Positions 26,465 through 37,402 of a stretch of 42,496 nucleotides of DNA are shown here, in pieces. A program made the translations under genes and the position numbers. Below the pieces are notes generated by a model, which saw only the letters and a program-made list of their open reading frames with translations, was not told where the DNA came from and made no database searches. The DNA comes from WJMB01 sp964581465 (lineage in GTDB: Bacteria > RBG-13-66-14). The stretch covers positions 1 through 42,496 of the forward strand of contig CAZOOP010000038.1 of NCBI GenBank assembly GCA_964581465.1, written 5' to 3'. How positions within the stretch are numbered: the first letter of the stretch is position 1; the number at the start of each line of letters is the position of its first letter.

Positions 26465-27123
26465 GGGATCATCACATAAGATGAACATCAGCTATTGCAG
26501 TTGGGTGCTTATATCGGCGTGAGCAAGTCTGTTATCCCGCCACCAACAAAGTGGACAATATGGCGAGGAAGAGCAGGACGAGGGACCGGTACGTCAAGTG
26601 TCCCAGGTGCGACTACCGCTATCACTAGCGCTGCGCCGACGGGCGTCGTAAGCGCAAGCGTTGCGGCAAGTTGTTCAACCCTCGTCCCCGGGGGCGTCGC
26701 AACGAGCCGCCGCCGGAAAAACGCAGTGAGATAGCGCGTCTGTTCCAGCTCGGCCTCCCGGCGGCGCGGGTCATCCTCCCCAAGCGCTGTGACGGCAAGC
26801 ATCTGGTGGGTGCGATCTTGGACAATGTCGAGCTGGACTCGATCGTCTACTCCGACGGCTGGAAGGTCGATAACAGACTCTCACTCAACGGTTTTCACCA
26901 CAAGCGCATCATCCATGAGAAGACCCTGGTCGATGGCAAGGTGCATATCAACGGCCCAGAGAGCTCCCGAGGCTATGCTAAAAGCCTACCACGGCGGTTT
27001 CAAACGCAACCTCAGGCTCTTTATCCGTGAAAGGTCGTCAGCATCAGTCATCGCGACGACGAAAACGCGCTGAACTACCTCAGGAGCATACTTCACGCTT
27101 GTTCATAATTAAATGATAATCCT
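26465..27123 (+). mobile_element. Defective IS1595-like element, copy 2
   Basis: The left end is GGGATCATCACATAAGATGA; the right end on the minus strand is AGGATTATCATTTAATTATG, an imperfect inverted repeat. It carries a broken transposase on the plus strand. No 8-bp duplication is visible (TTATAAAT, ATAGTGAT). It lies 28 bp past B5. Confidence 0.75.
26559..27075 (+). pseudogene. IS1595-like transposase, broken
   Basis: From the ATG near 26559: MARKSRTRDRYVKCPRCDYR, then a TAG stop within the zinc ribbon (after YRYH), then KRCGKLFNPRPRGRR, the core ILDNVELDSIVYSDGWKVDN, and GFHHKRIIHEKTLVDGKVHI. The frame then shifts at GYAKS and continues as AYHGGFKRNLRLFIRE. The zinc-ribbon stop is unique to this copy; the GYAK lesion is shared with copy 1. 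Confidence 0.75.
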
Positions 27124-27248
27124 ATAGTGATTATCGTTGGACGAGAACAGTACTACTGAGAGCTGTCGACAGAGAGCCTTCGGGCAATCAGGCTTGTGAA
27201 CGGCGTCGCTGCGTGGAGGCGGGATTGCGCTAAAGGTGAAAACAAACT

Positions 27249-27962
27249 CTATCCCGATTCCTCCGGTGTCTCGGAGGCGAAGGGGTTGGGGCGGCCACCG
27301 AGGCGGCGGCGGTAGTCCTTGATCTCGTCCAGCAGCACGGTGATCCGCCGGTTGACACGGCGGTAGGCCGCAGCCCGGGAAGCCACCTCGGCCAGGGCCG
27401 AGCTGAATCGGGCCGAGAGTTCATGCCAGGAGAGTCCCTCGGTGCGCCGTTCGACGTCGTACTCGGCCAGGCGGGCGGCGGAGCTCTCATCGATGCCGCC
27501 GGCGAGCAGCATACGCAGCCGCTGCTCGGGACCGAGAACGACCACCAGTGCCAGGTCACGTTCGTATTCGTCGTCGACGACCCGGGGCTCCGGGGGATCG
27601 ACCAGCAGTTCCTCGGCTTCGAGGAGCAGGGCGGCCTCGAGCTCCGCCAGACGTCCGGCCTCGAGGCGGGCGGCGCTTTCGGCCTCCGGCGAGCCGGGCG
27701 CCAGACGACGGGCGGCCAGCAGGCACTCCAGAGGCCGTTCCTTCAGCTCCCGGCGCAGCCGGACCTGGGCGGCGGTCAGCTTCTCGACCAAGATGGGGTA
27801 GGCAGCCTTCTCGACCCGCAGGACCAGGGCCGCCTCCTCGTAGGTGTCGGCGTAGGCCAGACAGCGCAGGGCCTGCTCGCCGTCTTCGGGTCGGCAGGAC
27901 GGCAGCGCCGCCGTCAGACAAACCACGGCGATGATCAGGGCTGTTCGCGGACGGTGTCGCAT
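27249..27962 (-). CDS. Predicted lipoprotein, function unknown
   Basis: A 237-aa protein with a signal peptide and lipobox (TALIIAVVCLTAALPSC, lipidated Cys near residue 23). The rest is helical and rich in Ala, Glu, Leu and Arg, with possible coiled-coil stretches (AARLEAGRLAELEAALLLEA), and ends in a basic segment (RRLGGRPNPF). No family was recognised. The ATG at 27962 is used; a longer frame to 28178 overlaps the aminotransferase and lacks a signal peptide. It is 82 nt downstream of that gene. Confidence 0.65.
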   Translation of the reverse strand: MRHRPRTALIIAVVCLTAALPSCRPEDGEQALRCLAYADTYEEAALVLRVEKAAYPILVEKLTAAQVRLRRELKERPLECLLAARRLAPGSPEAESAARLEAGRLAELEAALLLEAEELLVDPPEPRVVDDEYERDLALVVVLGPEQRLRMLLAGGIDESSAARLAEYDVERRTEGLSWHELSARFSSALAEVASRAAAYRRVNRRITVLLDEIKDYRRRLGGRPNPFASETPEESG

Positions 27963-28044
27963 GCTGTTAGTATATAATAGGCGACGATCGGGCGAAAGCC
28001 GACCGCCGCCACAGGCCATCGGGAGGATTAGCGCGATTCGAGCA

Positions 28045-29216
<1,172 letters not shown>

Positions 29217-29220
<4 letters not shown>

Positions 29221-30128
29221 CGGATCACCTTCAACAGCGGTTTGGTCAACAGATCGCGGGAATCTCTCACCCGCCGGACGGCTATCTCGTAATACTCCGG
29301 ATCGATCTCGACGCCCAGGGCGTTGCGGCCGGCCTTCATCGCGGCGACGGCCGCCGTCCCGGTGCCCAGGAAGGGATCGAGAACGGTGTCACCCACGAAG
29401 GAGAACATTCTGACCAGGCGATCGGCCAGGGCAAGGGGGAAGGGAGCCGGATGATTGCGGGTCGATTCACCGCCCAGGCGCCAGATCTGCTGGAACCAGA
29501 GGTTGAAGTCTTCCCGCCCGATCATGCTCAGGCGGCGCTGTCGCACCGTGGGCTTGCGGTAGCCGCCCGGCTTGCGCTGCATCAGGATGAACTCGATGTC
29601 GTTCTTGATGATGGCGTTGGGCTCGTAGGGCTTGCCGAGGAAACGACCGCCGCCCTCGACCTCGGTGGTGGCGTTGGCGATTTTATGCCAGATGATGGGG
29701 TTGAGGTTGTCGAAACCGAGCTTGCGACAGCGTACGGCGATATCGGAGTGCAGCGGCATCACCAGGTGGCGGCCGTGCTTGCGCCGCGAGAGGCAGACAT
29801 CGCCGACCACGCAGCAGAGGCGGCCGCCGGGAACCAGCACACGGTGGCTGTGCCGCCAGACCCGATCCAGCTCGTTCAGGAACTCCTCGTAGTCCTCGAC
29901 GTGACCCAGTTGGTCCGCCGAGTCGTTATATTGCTTCAAGGTCCAGTAGGGCGGCGAGGTCACCACCAGATGACAGCTCTCGTCGTCGATCCACTCCAGC
30001 TCGCGGGCGTCACCGAGCTTCAGGGTGACCTCGACGGGATCGGCGGCGCCGCTGGACCGGGCCAGTTCGGCTTCCCTGAAGCGTTCCTCCACGGAGAGGG
30101 ACTCGTATTTGCGCGGTTGGTCAGGCAT
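29217..30128 (-). CDS. DNA methyltransferase of the PaeR7I-like system
   Basis: A 303-aa methyltransferase with motif IV TSPPYWTLKQYN (about residues 58-69) before motif I DPFLGTGTAAVAAMKAGRNA followed by LGVEID near the C-terminus: the beta-class order. TSPPYW suggests N4-cytosine, but N6-adenine is possible. Its ATG overlaps the end of the endonuclease gene by 8 nt, so it is the partner of the PaeR7I-like enzyme. PaeR7I's own methylase is, as far as I know, an adenine methylase of another class, so this pairing is unusual. Its stop overlaps the aminotransferase start by 4 nt. Confidence 0.88.
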
Positions 30129-30831
30129 GAAGGGCGCCTCGGCAGTGGACGATCAGGGATTGAATGAAACCGGCGAAGGTCAGAGACGGGTTGGGCTCAC
30201 GATAGGCGCCGTCAGCGCCGTCGTCGCGCCCCGAGAGGATCAGGCAGCTCCGGTTGTAGAGTCGCTCGAGCACCAGCTTCTCTCCCAGCAGCTCGTAACG
30301 TCGGGCGTAGGAGGTGTCATTGAACTCGTCAAACACGCAGAAGAAGGGCTCGCTGATCCGCACAACGCTTCGTGAAGCCGGGCAGTCCTCCAGCAGCATC
30401 AGGTAGCCCAGCCAGGGACACGGCGCCACGCCGAAAGCCCGCTCCCGGTATGCCGTGTGGAGGTCCTGGGCCGAACCGACGGCTTCCTCGACCCGGTTGT
30501 TGAAGTTGTTGCCGAAAGAAGGTCCGACCTGTGATTTCAGCTCGATAACGGCCAACAATCTGGACCGCTGGACCACCAGCAGGTCCCAGCGCTTGGTGGG
30601 CCTGTAATAACCGGGCAGCTCGAGCCGGGCGTCATACCTGATGCTCTCCTCCGGTAAACCGCTCTCGATCAGCATCTCGGCGATCAGTTCGAGGAAACCG
30701 TCCATCTGTTTCCCACCGGTGACGGCGGCTCTTCCCGACCGGTCCGCGCCCGCAATGCGGGTGGCCTGTCCCGTCCGTACAGCCCAGAAGCGTCTCACCG
30801 CTCCGGCCACCCTGTCGCTTAGATTCCTCAC
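30121..30831 (-). CDS. PaeR7I/XhoI-family restriction endonuclease
   Basis: A 236-aa type II restriction enzyme. The family blocks are GRAAVTGGKQMDGFLELIAE, then RWDLLVVQRSRLLAVIELKS with the catalytic D83 and E97-x-K99, then GPSFGNNFNNRVEEAVGSAQ and PWLGYLMLLED. PaeR7I and XhoI cut CTCGAG, so the same target is likely but unproven. The GTG start at 30831 is supported because the N-terminal AVRRFW block belongs to the family. The start overlaps the stop of the upstream HEAT-repeat lipoprotein as GTGA. Confidence 0.9.
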   Translation of the reverse strand: MRNLSDRVAGAVRRFWAVRTGQATRIAGADRSGRAAVTGGKQMDGFLELIAEMLIESGLPEESIRYDARLELPGYYRPTKRWDLLVVQRSRLLAVIELKSQVGPSFGNNFNNRVEEAVGSAQDLHTAYRERAFGVAPCPWLGYLMLLEDCPASRSVVRISEPFFCVFDEFNDTSYARRYELLGEKLVLERLYNRSCLILSGRDDGADGAYREPNPSLTFAGFIQSLIVHCRGALHA

Positions 30832-31895
30832 GGCACGATCTGGATCGTCTCGGCCCAGATGTGGGTCATCTCCTCGATGTAGTCGGCGGCGCCGCCGACG
30901 CCGACCCGCACCGGTCCGGCGGCCATCTCGGACTTGATGTAGAGCAGCTCGTCGGTGTGCTCATCGAAGTGGCAGTGGACGTGGCGGCCGCGGTCGGTGA
31001 CCAGCATCAGGCTGGCGTTGGTGTTGGAGACGATATTGACCTCGATGACCTCGCCGTAGACCACCTCGGCGCCCCGGGGGTTCTCCCAGCTCAGGTCCCA
31101 GCCGAAGTCGCCGTCCTCGCCGTCGAGTTCGGCCAGCAGGCGGACGGCGCGGTCCGAGGGGCTGGCCTCCAGCTCCCGGCGGATGTCGGCGCGGTCGCCT
31201 TCGTCGTCGGACTGGACGTACATATGGTAGAGGGCGTCCAGGCCCTCCTCGCCCAGCTTGCCCAGCTCGCTGACGATCTGCCCCCGGGCCTGGGGTCCGG
31301 TGACGGGGTCGAAGAAGGCGGAGAAGAAAATGGGGATCAGCTCGGGGTCGCGTTGGCGCCCCAGGGCCTTGACCGACTCGGCCTGGACGGTGCCGTCGGT
31401 GCTCTGCAGGCCGGGGAGGAAGGCGCTGATCGGGACGTCGCGCATCTGGCGCAAGGCCAGCAGCGCCGCCTGGCGCATCTGGGGATCGTCGGAGCTCATC
31501 ATCTCGGCCAGGGGCTCGACGGACCGTACCGCCTGCATCCGCGCCAACACGGGCGGGACGGCCAGACGGACGGTCAGGTCCTCATCGCTCTTCATCGTGC
31601 GCACCAGAGCCATGGCGGCGCCGCGATCGCCGATCTCGTCGAGGGCTTCGATGATCGCCAGGCGCAGTCGGGGCTCGTCGGTGGTCTCCAGGCCGTCGGT
31701 GAGCTCGAAGAGGTAGTCGCGCTCGCCGTTGATGACCTTCATCTTGGCGTACTCGATCTCGCCGAGGTCGGAGTAGCCGCCGCAGCCGGCCAAGACGGCC
31801 GTCAGCGCGGCCAGGAACACCACCGCCGGCAAGCGGTGATACCTGTCGCGCTCGACTCCGCGCCCTGTTTGTACTAGCATCGACTCCTCGGCCAT
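30828..31895 (-). CDS. HEAT-repeat lipoprotein
   Basis: A 355-aa predicted lipoprotein: hydrophobic segment PAVVFLAALTAVLAGC with lipobox LAGC (Cys near residue 39), then HEAT-like helical repeats (for example LRLAIIEALDEIGDRGAAMA, VRLAVPPVLARMQAVRSVEP and MRQAALLALRQMRDVPISAF). A C-terminal beta-rich part (GEVIEVNIVSNTNASLMLVT) follows. It probably acts as a periplasmic scaffold; partners are unknown. I prefer the ATG at 31895 (GGAG six bases upstream) over the ATG at 31880. It is the first gene of the operon that contains the restriction system. Confidence 0.75.
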   Translation of the reverse strand: MAEESMLVQTGRGVERDRYHRLPAVVFLAALTAVLAGCGGYSDLGEIEYAKMKVINGERDYLFELTDGLETTDEPRLRLAIIEALDEIGDRGAAMALVRTMKSDEDLTVRLAVPPVLARMQAVRSVEPLAEMMSSDDPQMRQAALLALRQMRDVPISAFLPGLQSTDGTVQAESVKALGRQRDPELIPIFFSAFFDPVTGPQARGQIVSELGKLGEEGLDALYHMYVQSDDEGDRADIRRELEASPSDRAVRLLAELDGEDGDFGWDLSWENPRGAEVVYGEVIEVNIVSNTNASLMLVTDRGRHVHCHFDEHTDELLYIKSEMAAGPVRVGVGGAADYIEEMTHIWAETIQIVP

Positions 31896-32548
31896 GTTCC
31901 ACTCCCATACTCGGGCGGGACGTCGCCCGGATCGTCCACGGCCGCCTTGCGCCATTCCGGCGGCGGCGGGGCTGGATTAAACTCATTCGACCATAACCCA
32001 TACGGGGACTCGGGCTGTCGTCCAGCAGCCAACATTGTCTCAGGCAGCTACAGCGGAACAGCTCCGGCCGCCCGGGGGTTGGCTTCCCGGTTTCCCAACA
32101 CTTGTCAGAATCGCCCGATAATCATCCGCTCGTTGAGGGATGAATCAGGCCAACCCGCGACGAGTCGACACACCCCGACCGATAGCCCTGCTGTCGATCG
32201 TTCATCGGCCTGTTCTCGCCGGCCGCGATGAAGCCGACGCCCGACCGGCGCTGACAATAGCCGGGTTCTCGACTGCTTGTTGCGCGGGCAGTATTCGGAC
32301 GGCCTTGCACTCCGCAATGAACCCGATATGCGCAACCGCCCGAGCTAGGCGGTCCGGTCATGCGCCAGGATAACAACGGACGACCAACCATTCCGGTGCC
32401 GCCGCCATCCCCGAACGAACCCCAGACCGCCCGGGCGCCGGTTTGGGTACGGACTTGGATAAGCCCCCGACCCGTCAACCACGGACCTTGATCACCATGG
32501 ATTATAACCCAGCGCTCCCGCCCGCGCCAGCGGAGCCGAAACCGGATT
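31896..32548. other. Divergent spacer, no gene seen
   Basis: About 650 bp between the divergent HEAT-repeat lipoprotein and DUF2085 genes. High GC with several short frames on both strands but none with family features. No repeat of the A, B or IS families and no confident promoter was recognised. Confidence 0.45.
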
Positions 32549-33196
32549 ATGAACGAGTTCCTCGAGACCTTGGCCACAGCCCTCTGCCACCGTCGACCCG
32601 AACTGACTCCAGCGGGGCTGCTCTGCTATCGTTGCCTGGGAACCTATCTGGGCGCGCTGGGCGTCTTCGTCTATCTGCTGCTGCGCCGGCGGCTGGGGCG
32701 GGACCGCCCGGTTAAGCGCACCCGGATTGTCCTGGCGCTCCTCGCACTGCCCCTGGTCGCCGATCTGGTGCTGGTCAACATAACAGAGTGGTCGCCGCCG
32801 GGGTGGTGGCGGACGCTGACGGCGACGCTGGGCGCGGCGGCACTCTATACACTGCTGCTTGGGGGATTGCTGCGCCTGCGGCGGCGCGGCGCGGCCGACC
32901 GCGCGGGACGGCACCTCGAACCCGGTCCACCCCTGATCGGCATGGTCGATGCTCTGGTCCTGCCCGGGGTCCTGGCATCGCTGACGACCGTGACGGTGCT
33001 GATCGGCGGCGTAGGATCGACGATCTTCGACCACTTGGCCCTGGCCGGCACGTTGGTCGTCGCGGCGACCGTCGCCGCCCTGCCCTGGGCCTACCGGTTT
33101 CCATCGACGCCCCGGGGGGGCCGCCTACTGATCGCCCTCGGCCTGCTCGGCGGTGCCGCCCTCTGGCTGCTGCTGGTTCTGCTCAAGGGCTCCTGA
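32549..33196 (+). CDS. DUF2085-like membrane protein
   Basis: A 215-aa protein with a CHRRPE motif (residues 13-18) and CYRCLGTYLGALGVFVYLLL (about 26-45), resembling the CHxxPxR...CxRCxGIYxG pattern of DUF2085. About five hydrophobic segments follow, including LALLALPLVADLVLV, WRTLTATLGAAALYTLLLGG and LLIALGLLGGAALWLLLVLL. The function is not known. The ATG at 32549 is preceded by GGAG at a rather large distance. It stands alone on the plus strand. Confidence 0.72.
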   Translation: MNEFLETLATALCHRRPELTPAGLLCYRCLGTYLGALGVFVYLLLRRRLGRDRPVKRTRIVLALLALPLVADLVLVNITEWSPPGWWRTLTATLGAAALYTLLLGGLLRLRRRGAADRAGRHLEPGPPLIGMVDALVLPGVLASLTTVTVLIGGVGSTIFDHLALAGTLVVAATVAALPWAYRFPSTPRGGRLLIALGLLGGAALWLLLVLLKGS

Positions 33197-33243
33197 AAAC
33201 GGCAAAGGAGGCCGGACGGGACCGCTCAGCCTCCGACGAACGC

Positions 33244-33676
33244 TTAGTCGGTTTTCTCGTCGATGACGCCCAGCTTTACCGGCTCCCGATAAGACTCGGC
33301 GGCGCCCTCCAACAACCCGACCAGGAAGGTGATCAGGCCCAGTTGGGTCTCATAGGTGTAGCGGATGCGTCTCTCCGAGCCATTGGACTTCGCCCCCCCA
33401 GGGCGCCGCGGTCGAAGCCCTCGGTGGGCACGGAGTAGGCCCTGGGGATGTGGTCGAGGAAGTCCTCGAGCCGCCGGCTGGGACGATAGTAGACTACTCG
33501 CGGGCGAAGGTCGAGGTGAAGTAGCGGCCGAAGACGCCGACCCACTCCGTTGGGGCACTCCCGAGCGGTCAGGATGCCCCGGCCTTGCACGCCCGCTCGA
33601 TGATCCGCCCCCAGACCTCGTCCCCCAGTCACTCCTTGACGAAAGAACGCGCCCCGTCCAGGATCGCGCCCTTCAT
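33244..33676 (-). pseudogene. H-NOX-like heme NO-binding protein, broken
   Basis: From the ATG at 33676 the frame reads MKGAILDGARSFVKE, then TGA, then LGDEVWGRIIERACKAGAS, a close match to the H-NOX N-terminus (MKGxxxxxxxxFVxxxxGxxxWxxI). Other pieces follow in shifted frames: VVYYRPSRRLEDFLDHIPRA and RYTYETQLGLITFLVGLLEG (then AAESYREPVKLGVIDEKTD), the latter matching the Y-x-S-x-R end region where a Tyr and Arg contact the heme propionates. At least two stops and two frameshifts make it inactive. H-NOX proteins sense NO or O2 and signal through a partner; none is present here. Confidence 0.6.
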
Positions 33677-33826
33677 CACCAATCTCCCCTGTTTGGCTCC
33701 TGTTCCATACCTGTTCGACCGAACCTTGGCGGCCATCACCACTCACAGAAACAATGGACTAATAGCAACGAGGTTTTTAACTCGCATCCGGACAGGCATA
33801 TATGGCTAACAAACTGTTTTTTATAA

Positions 33827-34182
33827 GGGATCATCACCAGAAACTGAACCAAGTATTCGCAATTGGTGAAAGACGCATTGAGACGAGGGGCTGGTAACCA
33901 CCCGCAGCGTGTGGTCAACCAGCGAAGTCGGACAACGGCCTATGCTGCTAAAGCGAGCAATAGAGCGTCATCAGCAGCTCACTTACTCACAGCCTGGTTG
34001 AAACCTGAATGGAACCAGCAACCTCGGGCTTCCGGTGGTACTCAACGCAGGTCCAGGTGCATCGCCACCATGCATTGGTTCGACAATGCAGAGGGGTGAC
34101 GATGGCGGCGAGTGTGAACGATAAAGCATTGAATGACAATCTATTCGCTGGATGAGTCGGTTCAGGTACGAGTGATAATTCC
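33827..34182 (+). repeat. Family A MITE, copy A4
   Basis: A 356-bp copy almost identical to A1. It is flanked by TTTTATAA (33819-33826) and TTCTATAA (34183-34190), an 8-bp duplication with one mismatch. The high identity to A1 suggests recent movement. No functional reading frame; the frame starting MTTRCGWLPAPR recurs in A1 only because the DNA is repeated. Confidence 0.87.
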
Positions 34183-34455
34183 TTCTATAATACATTATAG
34201 AAAATATTATTAGACTATATTATCTTTGGTAAACTGGATAGTTTTTTCAGAGAAAGGAGCGCTGCAAGCCAACTCTACGCACGGAGTCAACTCATGACGG
34301 CGGCTAGCTGATACAGATTATAAATCGTGCAATAGCTAGCTGTTAGCATTTTATCCGCTATCAGCAAACGCTATCAGCGGGACCCACAGCCTCCGGTATA
34401 ACGCAACACACACTAACCGGGCGAGGTTGATTGCCACAAATCGATAATATGATAA
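34183..34455. other. AT-rich spacer between A4 and B6
   Basis: About 270 bp, AT-rich, without a supported gene. Segments such as GCAATAGCTAGCTG faintly recall A-family sequence, which could mean a heavily decayed copy. Confidence 0.35.
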
Positions 34456-34740
34456 GGGATCGCATACACAAATCGGACCCGATAGTGATTGTATCCTGTT
34501 AATAATAGAGATGATCATCAGATGCTCTCATAAGACGGGCTGAACATTAGCTAACACAGATATCAGCACACTTGTATACGCTCTTAGAGCAGCTTGCTTT
34601 TAATCCTAAGCTTCGTAATAACAAGTAAAAAGAGTATGCCAAACGAGTGCTTGGTCAAAATGTGCCTTTTCAGGAAGGCGATAACGTCCCGGCAAACCGC
34701 TCCTAATCAGCCTGATTTGGTCCGAGCACCTTCATGATGC
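34456..34740 (+). repeat. Family B MITE, copy B6
   Basis: Begins GGGATCGCATACACAAATCG and ends CACCTTCATGATGC. It includes the conserved TCCTGTTAATAATAGAGATG block. At 285 bp it is shorter than B4. Flanks TATGATAA and TTACTGTT show no duplication. Confidence 0.78.
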
Positions 34741-34903
34741 TTACTGTTATTTGATAGATGCTCCAATTACCGTTGATAGCCCCTTCACCATCGCCTCTAC
34801 CCAGACGTCTTTATCGAAGGAAGATAGTTTACTGACTCGCGCCGTATCGGTTTGGCGGCAGCGGTTCCATGGGCGAACAACCGTCTGGAAAACCACCCGA
34901 AGA

Positions 34904-34929
34904 AACGGCGCCCCCTGAAGGGCGCCGTT
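34904..34929 (-). terminator. Terminator of the 34968-36257 gene
   Basis: AACGGCGCCC/GGGCGCCGTT stem; on the minus strand it runs into TTTCTTC. It lies 39 nt past the stop at 34968. Confidence 0.8.
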
Positions 34930-34967
34930 CGTCGTCGGACTCCGTCGCGAAGGTGGAGGGCAGGCGG

Positions 34968-36257
34968 TTATTCGTCACCAGCTTTGTCGTCATCCTCGGG
35001 CTTTTCATCCATGGGTTCACTCGGGGGGTCCTCGGGCGGGGCTTCCTCACCGGCCTCGGACTCCTCGGGCACCTCGAATTCGGGGAACTCTTCGTCGTAG
35101 TCCTTGCGCTCGAGCAGGTTCTCGTCGTCCTTCTTCTTGCGCAGCACTAGATAGATCAGCGTCTGGCCGACGTAGAGCGTCGAGGTGTAGTAGCTGATCA
35201 TGATCCCCAACAGCGCGATGGTCCAGACCGCGTAGATGATGGCCGCCACCTGCAGACCGGCGCCGGGCTGGGCGGCGATGGGCGCCAGACCGGGCAGGAA
35301 CATCAGCCAGGAGACGCCGGGCACCGAGTAGATCAGCTCCATCATCGGGATGCCGGTATCCAGGGAGGTCTGCATCAGGCTCATGGTCATGTTGTAATGG
35401 GCCATATTGATCGGCGTCTTGAGGAAGGCGTAGGTGTAGGCCCCGGCCTGGGGGAAGACGTACTGGGTGAAGTCCGTGCCCCAGGTCGCGCCGAAGACGG
35501 CCTGCATCATCTTCAATGCCAGCACCACGAAGGCCGCCAGCAGTGCCAGGCCGATCCCGGCGGCGATGACCAGCAGGATGTTGTAGAGGATCAGTCGCCA
35601 GGGCTGGGAGGCCACCGTGGAGAAGAGCTCGAAGATGGTCTCGAAGGTGTCGTTCTTGGTGGTGGCAACCACGGCGGGGGAGATCACCAGGCCCACCAAG
35701 ACGATCAGGATCAGGTAGACGGTGAAGACGGTGATGGCCATGATCACCGGGTAGAAGGCCGTGGTCAGCCAGGCGCCCACGGCGCCGGTGCCGGCTATCA
35801 GGCCGATGAGCAGGCCGCCGCCGATCAGGATCGCCACGACGATGGCCATACCGACGGGGGAGAGGATCACCGCCGGGCCGTGCTTGCGGGCGAAGCGCCA
35901 GGCCTCTTTCTTCGAGTAGAAGTCGTTGCCGCGCAACTGCTCGTAGGTCAGTTTGGCGGTGGCGGTGCCGGCCAGCAGGCAGATGAACAGTGCCCAGAGA
36001 GCGCCCAGGGCGAAGATGATCCAACTGTACCAGTGCAGAACGCAGCCGAATCCCAACGGCAGAGGCAGGGCGCCGAAGGTGCGCCAGATCTGGCCCAGGG
36101 TGTAACCCTCGATCAACAGGGCCGCGTAGGCCAGCACTGCGTAGCCGAACAGGCCGACGACCAGGCCCTGGAACTGGACCCAGATCTTCTTGGCGGAAAA
36201 GCCCAGCCGGGGCGCCCGCAAGACGTCACGAACATCGAAATGCAGCTTCTTGAGCAT
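34968..36257 (-). CDS. Multi-pass membrane protein, unrecognised
   Basis: A 429-aa protein with about six hydrophobic segments, for example LVVGLFGYAVLAYAALLI (about 30-48), WIIFALGALWALFICLLAG, VGMAIVVAILIGGGLLIGLI and VFTVYLILIVLVGLVI, plus two later ones. It ends in a strongly acidic cytoplasmic-type tail (PEESEAGEEAPPEDPPSEPM). A charged N-terminus (MLKKLHFDVRDVLRAPRLGF) precedes the first segment. I do not recognise the family. The ATG at 36257 has GGGGAAG upstream. It lies 125 nt downstream of rfaE1 and may be part of that transcript. Confidence 0.7.
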   Translation of the reverse strand: MLKKLHFDVRDVLRAPRLGFSAKKIWVQFQGLVVGLFGYAVLAYAALLIEGYTLGQIWRTFGALPLPLGFGCVLHWYSWIIFALGALWALFICLLAGTATAKLTYEQLRGNDFYSKKEAWRFARKHGPAVILSPVGMAIVVAILIGGGLLIGLIAGTGAVGAWLTTAFYPVIMAITVFTVYLILIVLVGLVISPAVVATTKNDTFETIFELFSTVASQPWRLILYNILLVIAAGIGLALLAAFVVLALKMMQAVFGATWGTDFTQYVFPQAGAYTYAFLKTPINMAHYNMTMSLMQTSLDTGIPMMELIYSVPGVSWLMFLPGLAPIAAQPGAGLQVAAIIYAVWTIALLGIMISYYTSTLYVGQTLIYLVLRKKKDDENLLERKDYDEEFPEFEVPEESEAGEEAPPEDPPSEPMDEKPEDDDKAGDE

Positions 36258-36382
36258 CGTCTTCCCCTTCGCGACGGATGGCTTGATTACCGGTTGACGG
36301 TCTGGATTATACCGCAACCGGAGGAGCCGGGAAAGGTATATCTTCAGCGGTAGGGTCAGCCTAGCATCCGCCCCCGAGCTTG

Positions 36383-37399
36383 TCAAGCGCCGGGGCGGGT
36401 GGCGGAGCGGGCGGTCAACTCGCGGTGGCGGCGGCGCAGTTCGTCGGGGGACGCCGTCGCCGCGCCGACCTTGCCGACGACGACGCCGGCGGCCAGGTTG
36501 GCCAGCAGGGCGCCCTCCAATAAGCCGGCCCCACCGGCCAGGGCCAGGGCCAGCACCCCGGAGACGGTATCCCCGGCGCCGGTGACGTCGAAGACCTCCC
36601 GGGCGACGGTCTCGATCACCCGGGCCGGGGAGCCGGGCTCTTCGTAAATCCGCATCCCCCGGGCGCCGCAGGTGATCAGCAGGCTCTTCAGACCAGTGCG
36701 CTCGAAGAGGGCCGCCGCCACGGCGTCCAGGTTGTCATAATCGTCGCGCAGGCCGACGGCGCCGGCGGCCTCGTGATGATTGGGGGTGGCCGTCGTGACA
36801 CCGCGGTAGGCGTCGAAGTGATCCTGCTTGGGATCGACCACCGCGGGCTTTCTTCCGGCGGCTTCCATCAGTCCGTGGATCAGTTCCGCCGAGAGCACGC
36901 CCTTGCCGTAATCGGAGAGCAGCAAGGCGCCGGAACCCTTCATCAGCTCCCCGCCGACCTGTGACAGGCGGGCGTTCAACTCCGCCGACAGCGTGTGGCG
37001 GTCCTCGCGGTCCACCCGGCAGACCTGCTGCTTCTCGGCCAGGATGCGGGTCTTGACCGTGGTGCGCCTGTCGGCGTCGACGACCAGATGCCCCGGGTCG
37101 ATGCCGTCGCCCTCGAGAATGGCGCGCAGCTCCTCGGCGCCGGAGTCTTCACCGACGACACCGACCAGCAGCGGCTCGCCGCCCAGGGCGCGCACCGTGC
37201 GGGCCACGTTGGCCGCCCCGCCGGCCAGGATCGTGTCGCGCTCGACCTCGACCACGGGCACCGGGGCCTCGGGGCTGATCCGCCCCACACGGCCCCAGAC
37301 GTAGCGGTCGAGCATCACGTCGCCGACGATGAGCACCCGCCGGCCGCCGACGGCGGCCAGCAGCTCCCCGAGGCGTTCACTGCTCAGACGATCGGGCAT
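36383..37399 (-). CDS. rfaE1: D-glycero-beta-D-manno-heptose-7-phosphate kinase
   Basis: PfkB-family kinase that phosphorylates heptose 7-phosphate in ADP-heptose synthesis for LPS core. The 338-aa product has the family start LIVGDVMLDRYVWGRVGRIS followed by PEAPVPVVEVE, the sugar-site block GGAANVARTVRALGG, and the catalytic DVTGAGDTVSGVLALAL near residue 270. It is the kinase domain only; the adenylyltransferase half of HldE is not attached. Its ATG is 3 nt past the stop of the methyltransferase-nuclease gene. With gmhA on the other side, this marks a heptose operon interrupted by foreign DNA. Confidence 0.9.
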   Translation of the reverse strand: MPDRLSSERLGELLAAVGGRRVLIVGDVMLDRYVWGRVGRISPEAPVPVVEVERDTILAGGAANVARTVRALGGEPLLVGVVGEDSGAEELRAILEGDGIDPGHLVVDADRRTTVKTRILAEKQQVCRVDREDRHTLSAELNARLSQVGGELMKGSGALLLSDYGKGVLSAELIHGLMEAAGRKPAVVDPKQDHFDAYRGVTTATPNHHEAAGAVGLRDDYDNLDAVAAALFERTGLKSLLITCGARGMRIYEEPGSPARVIETVAREVFDVTGAGDTVSGVLALALAGGAGLLEGALLANLAAGVVVGKVGAATASPDELRRRHRELTARSATRPGA

Positions 37400-37402
37400 G
37401 GT

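Noticed and set aside
32122..32577. A 151-codon minus-strand frame upstream of the DUF2085 gene
   Set aside because: No signal, domain or ribosome-binding site; it overlaps the start of the better-supported plus-strand gene.
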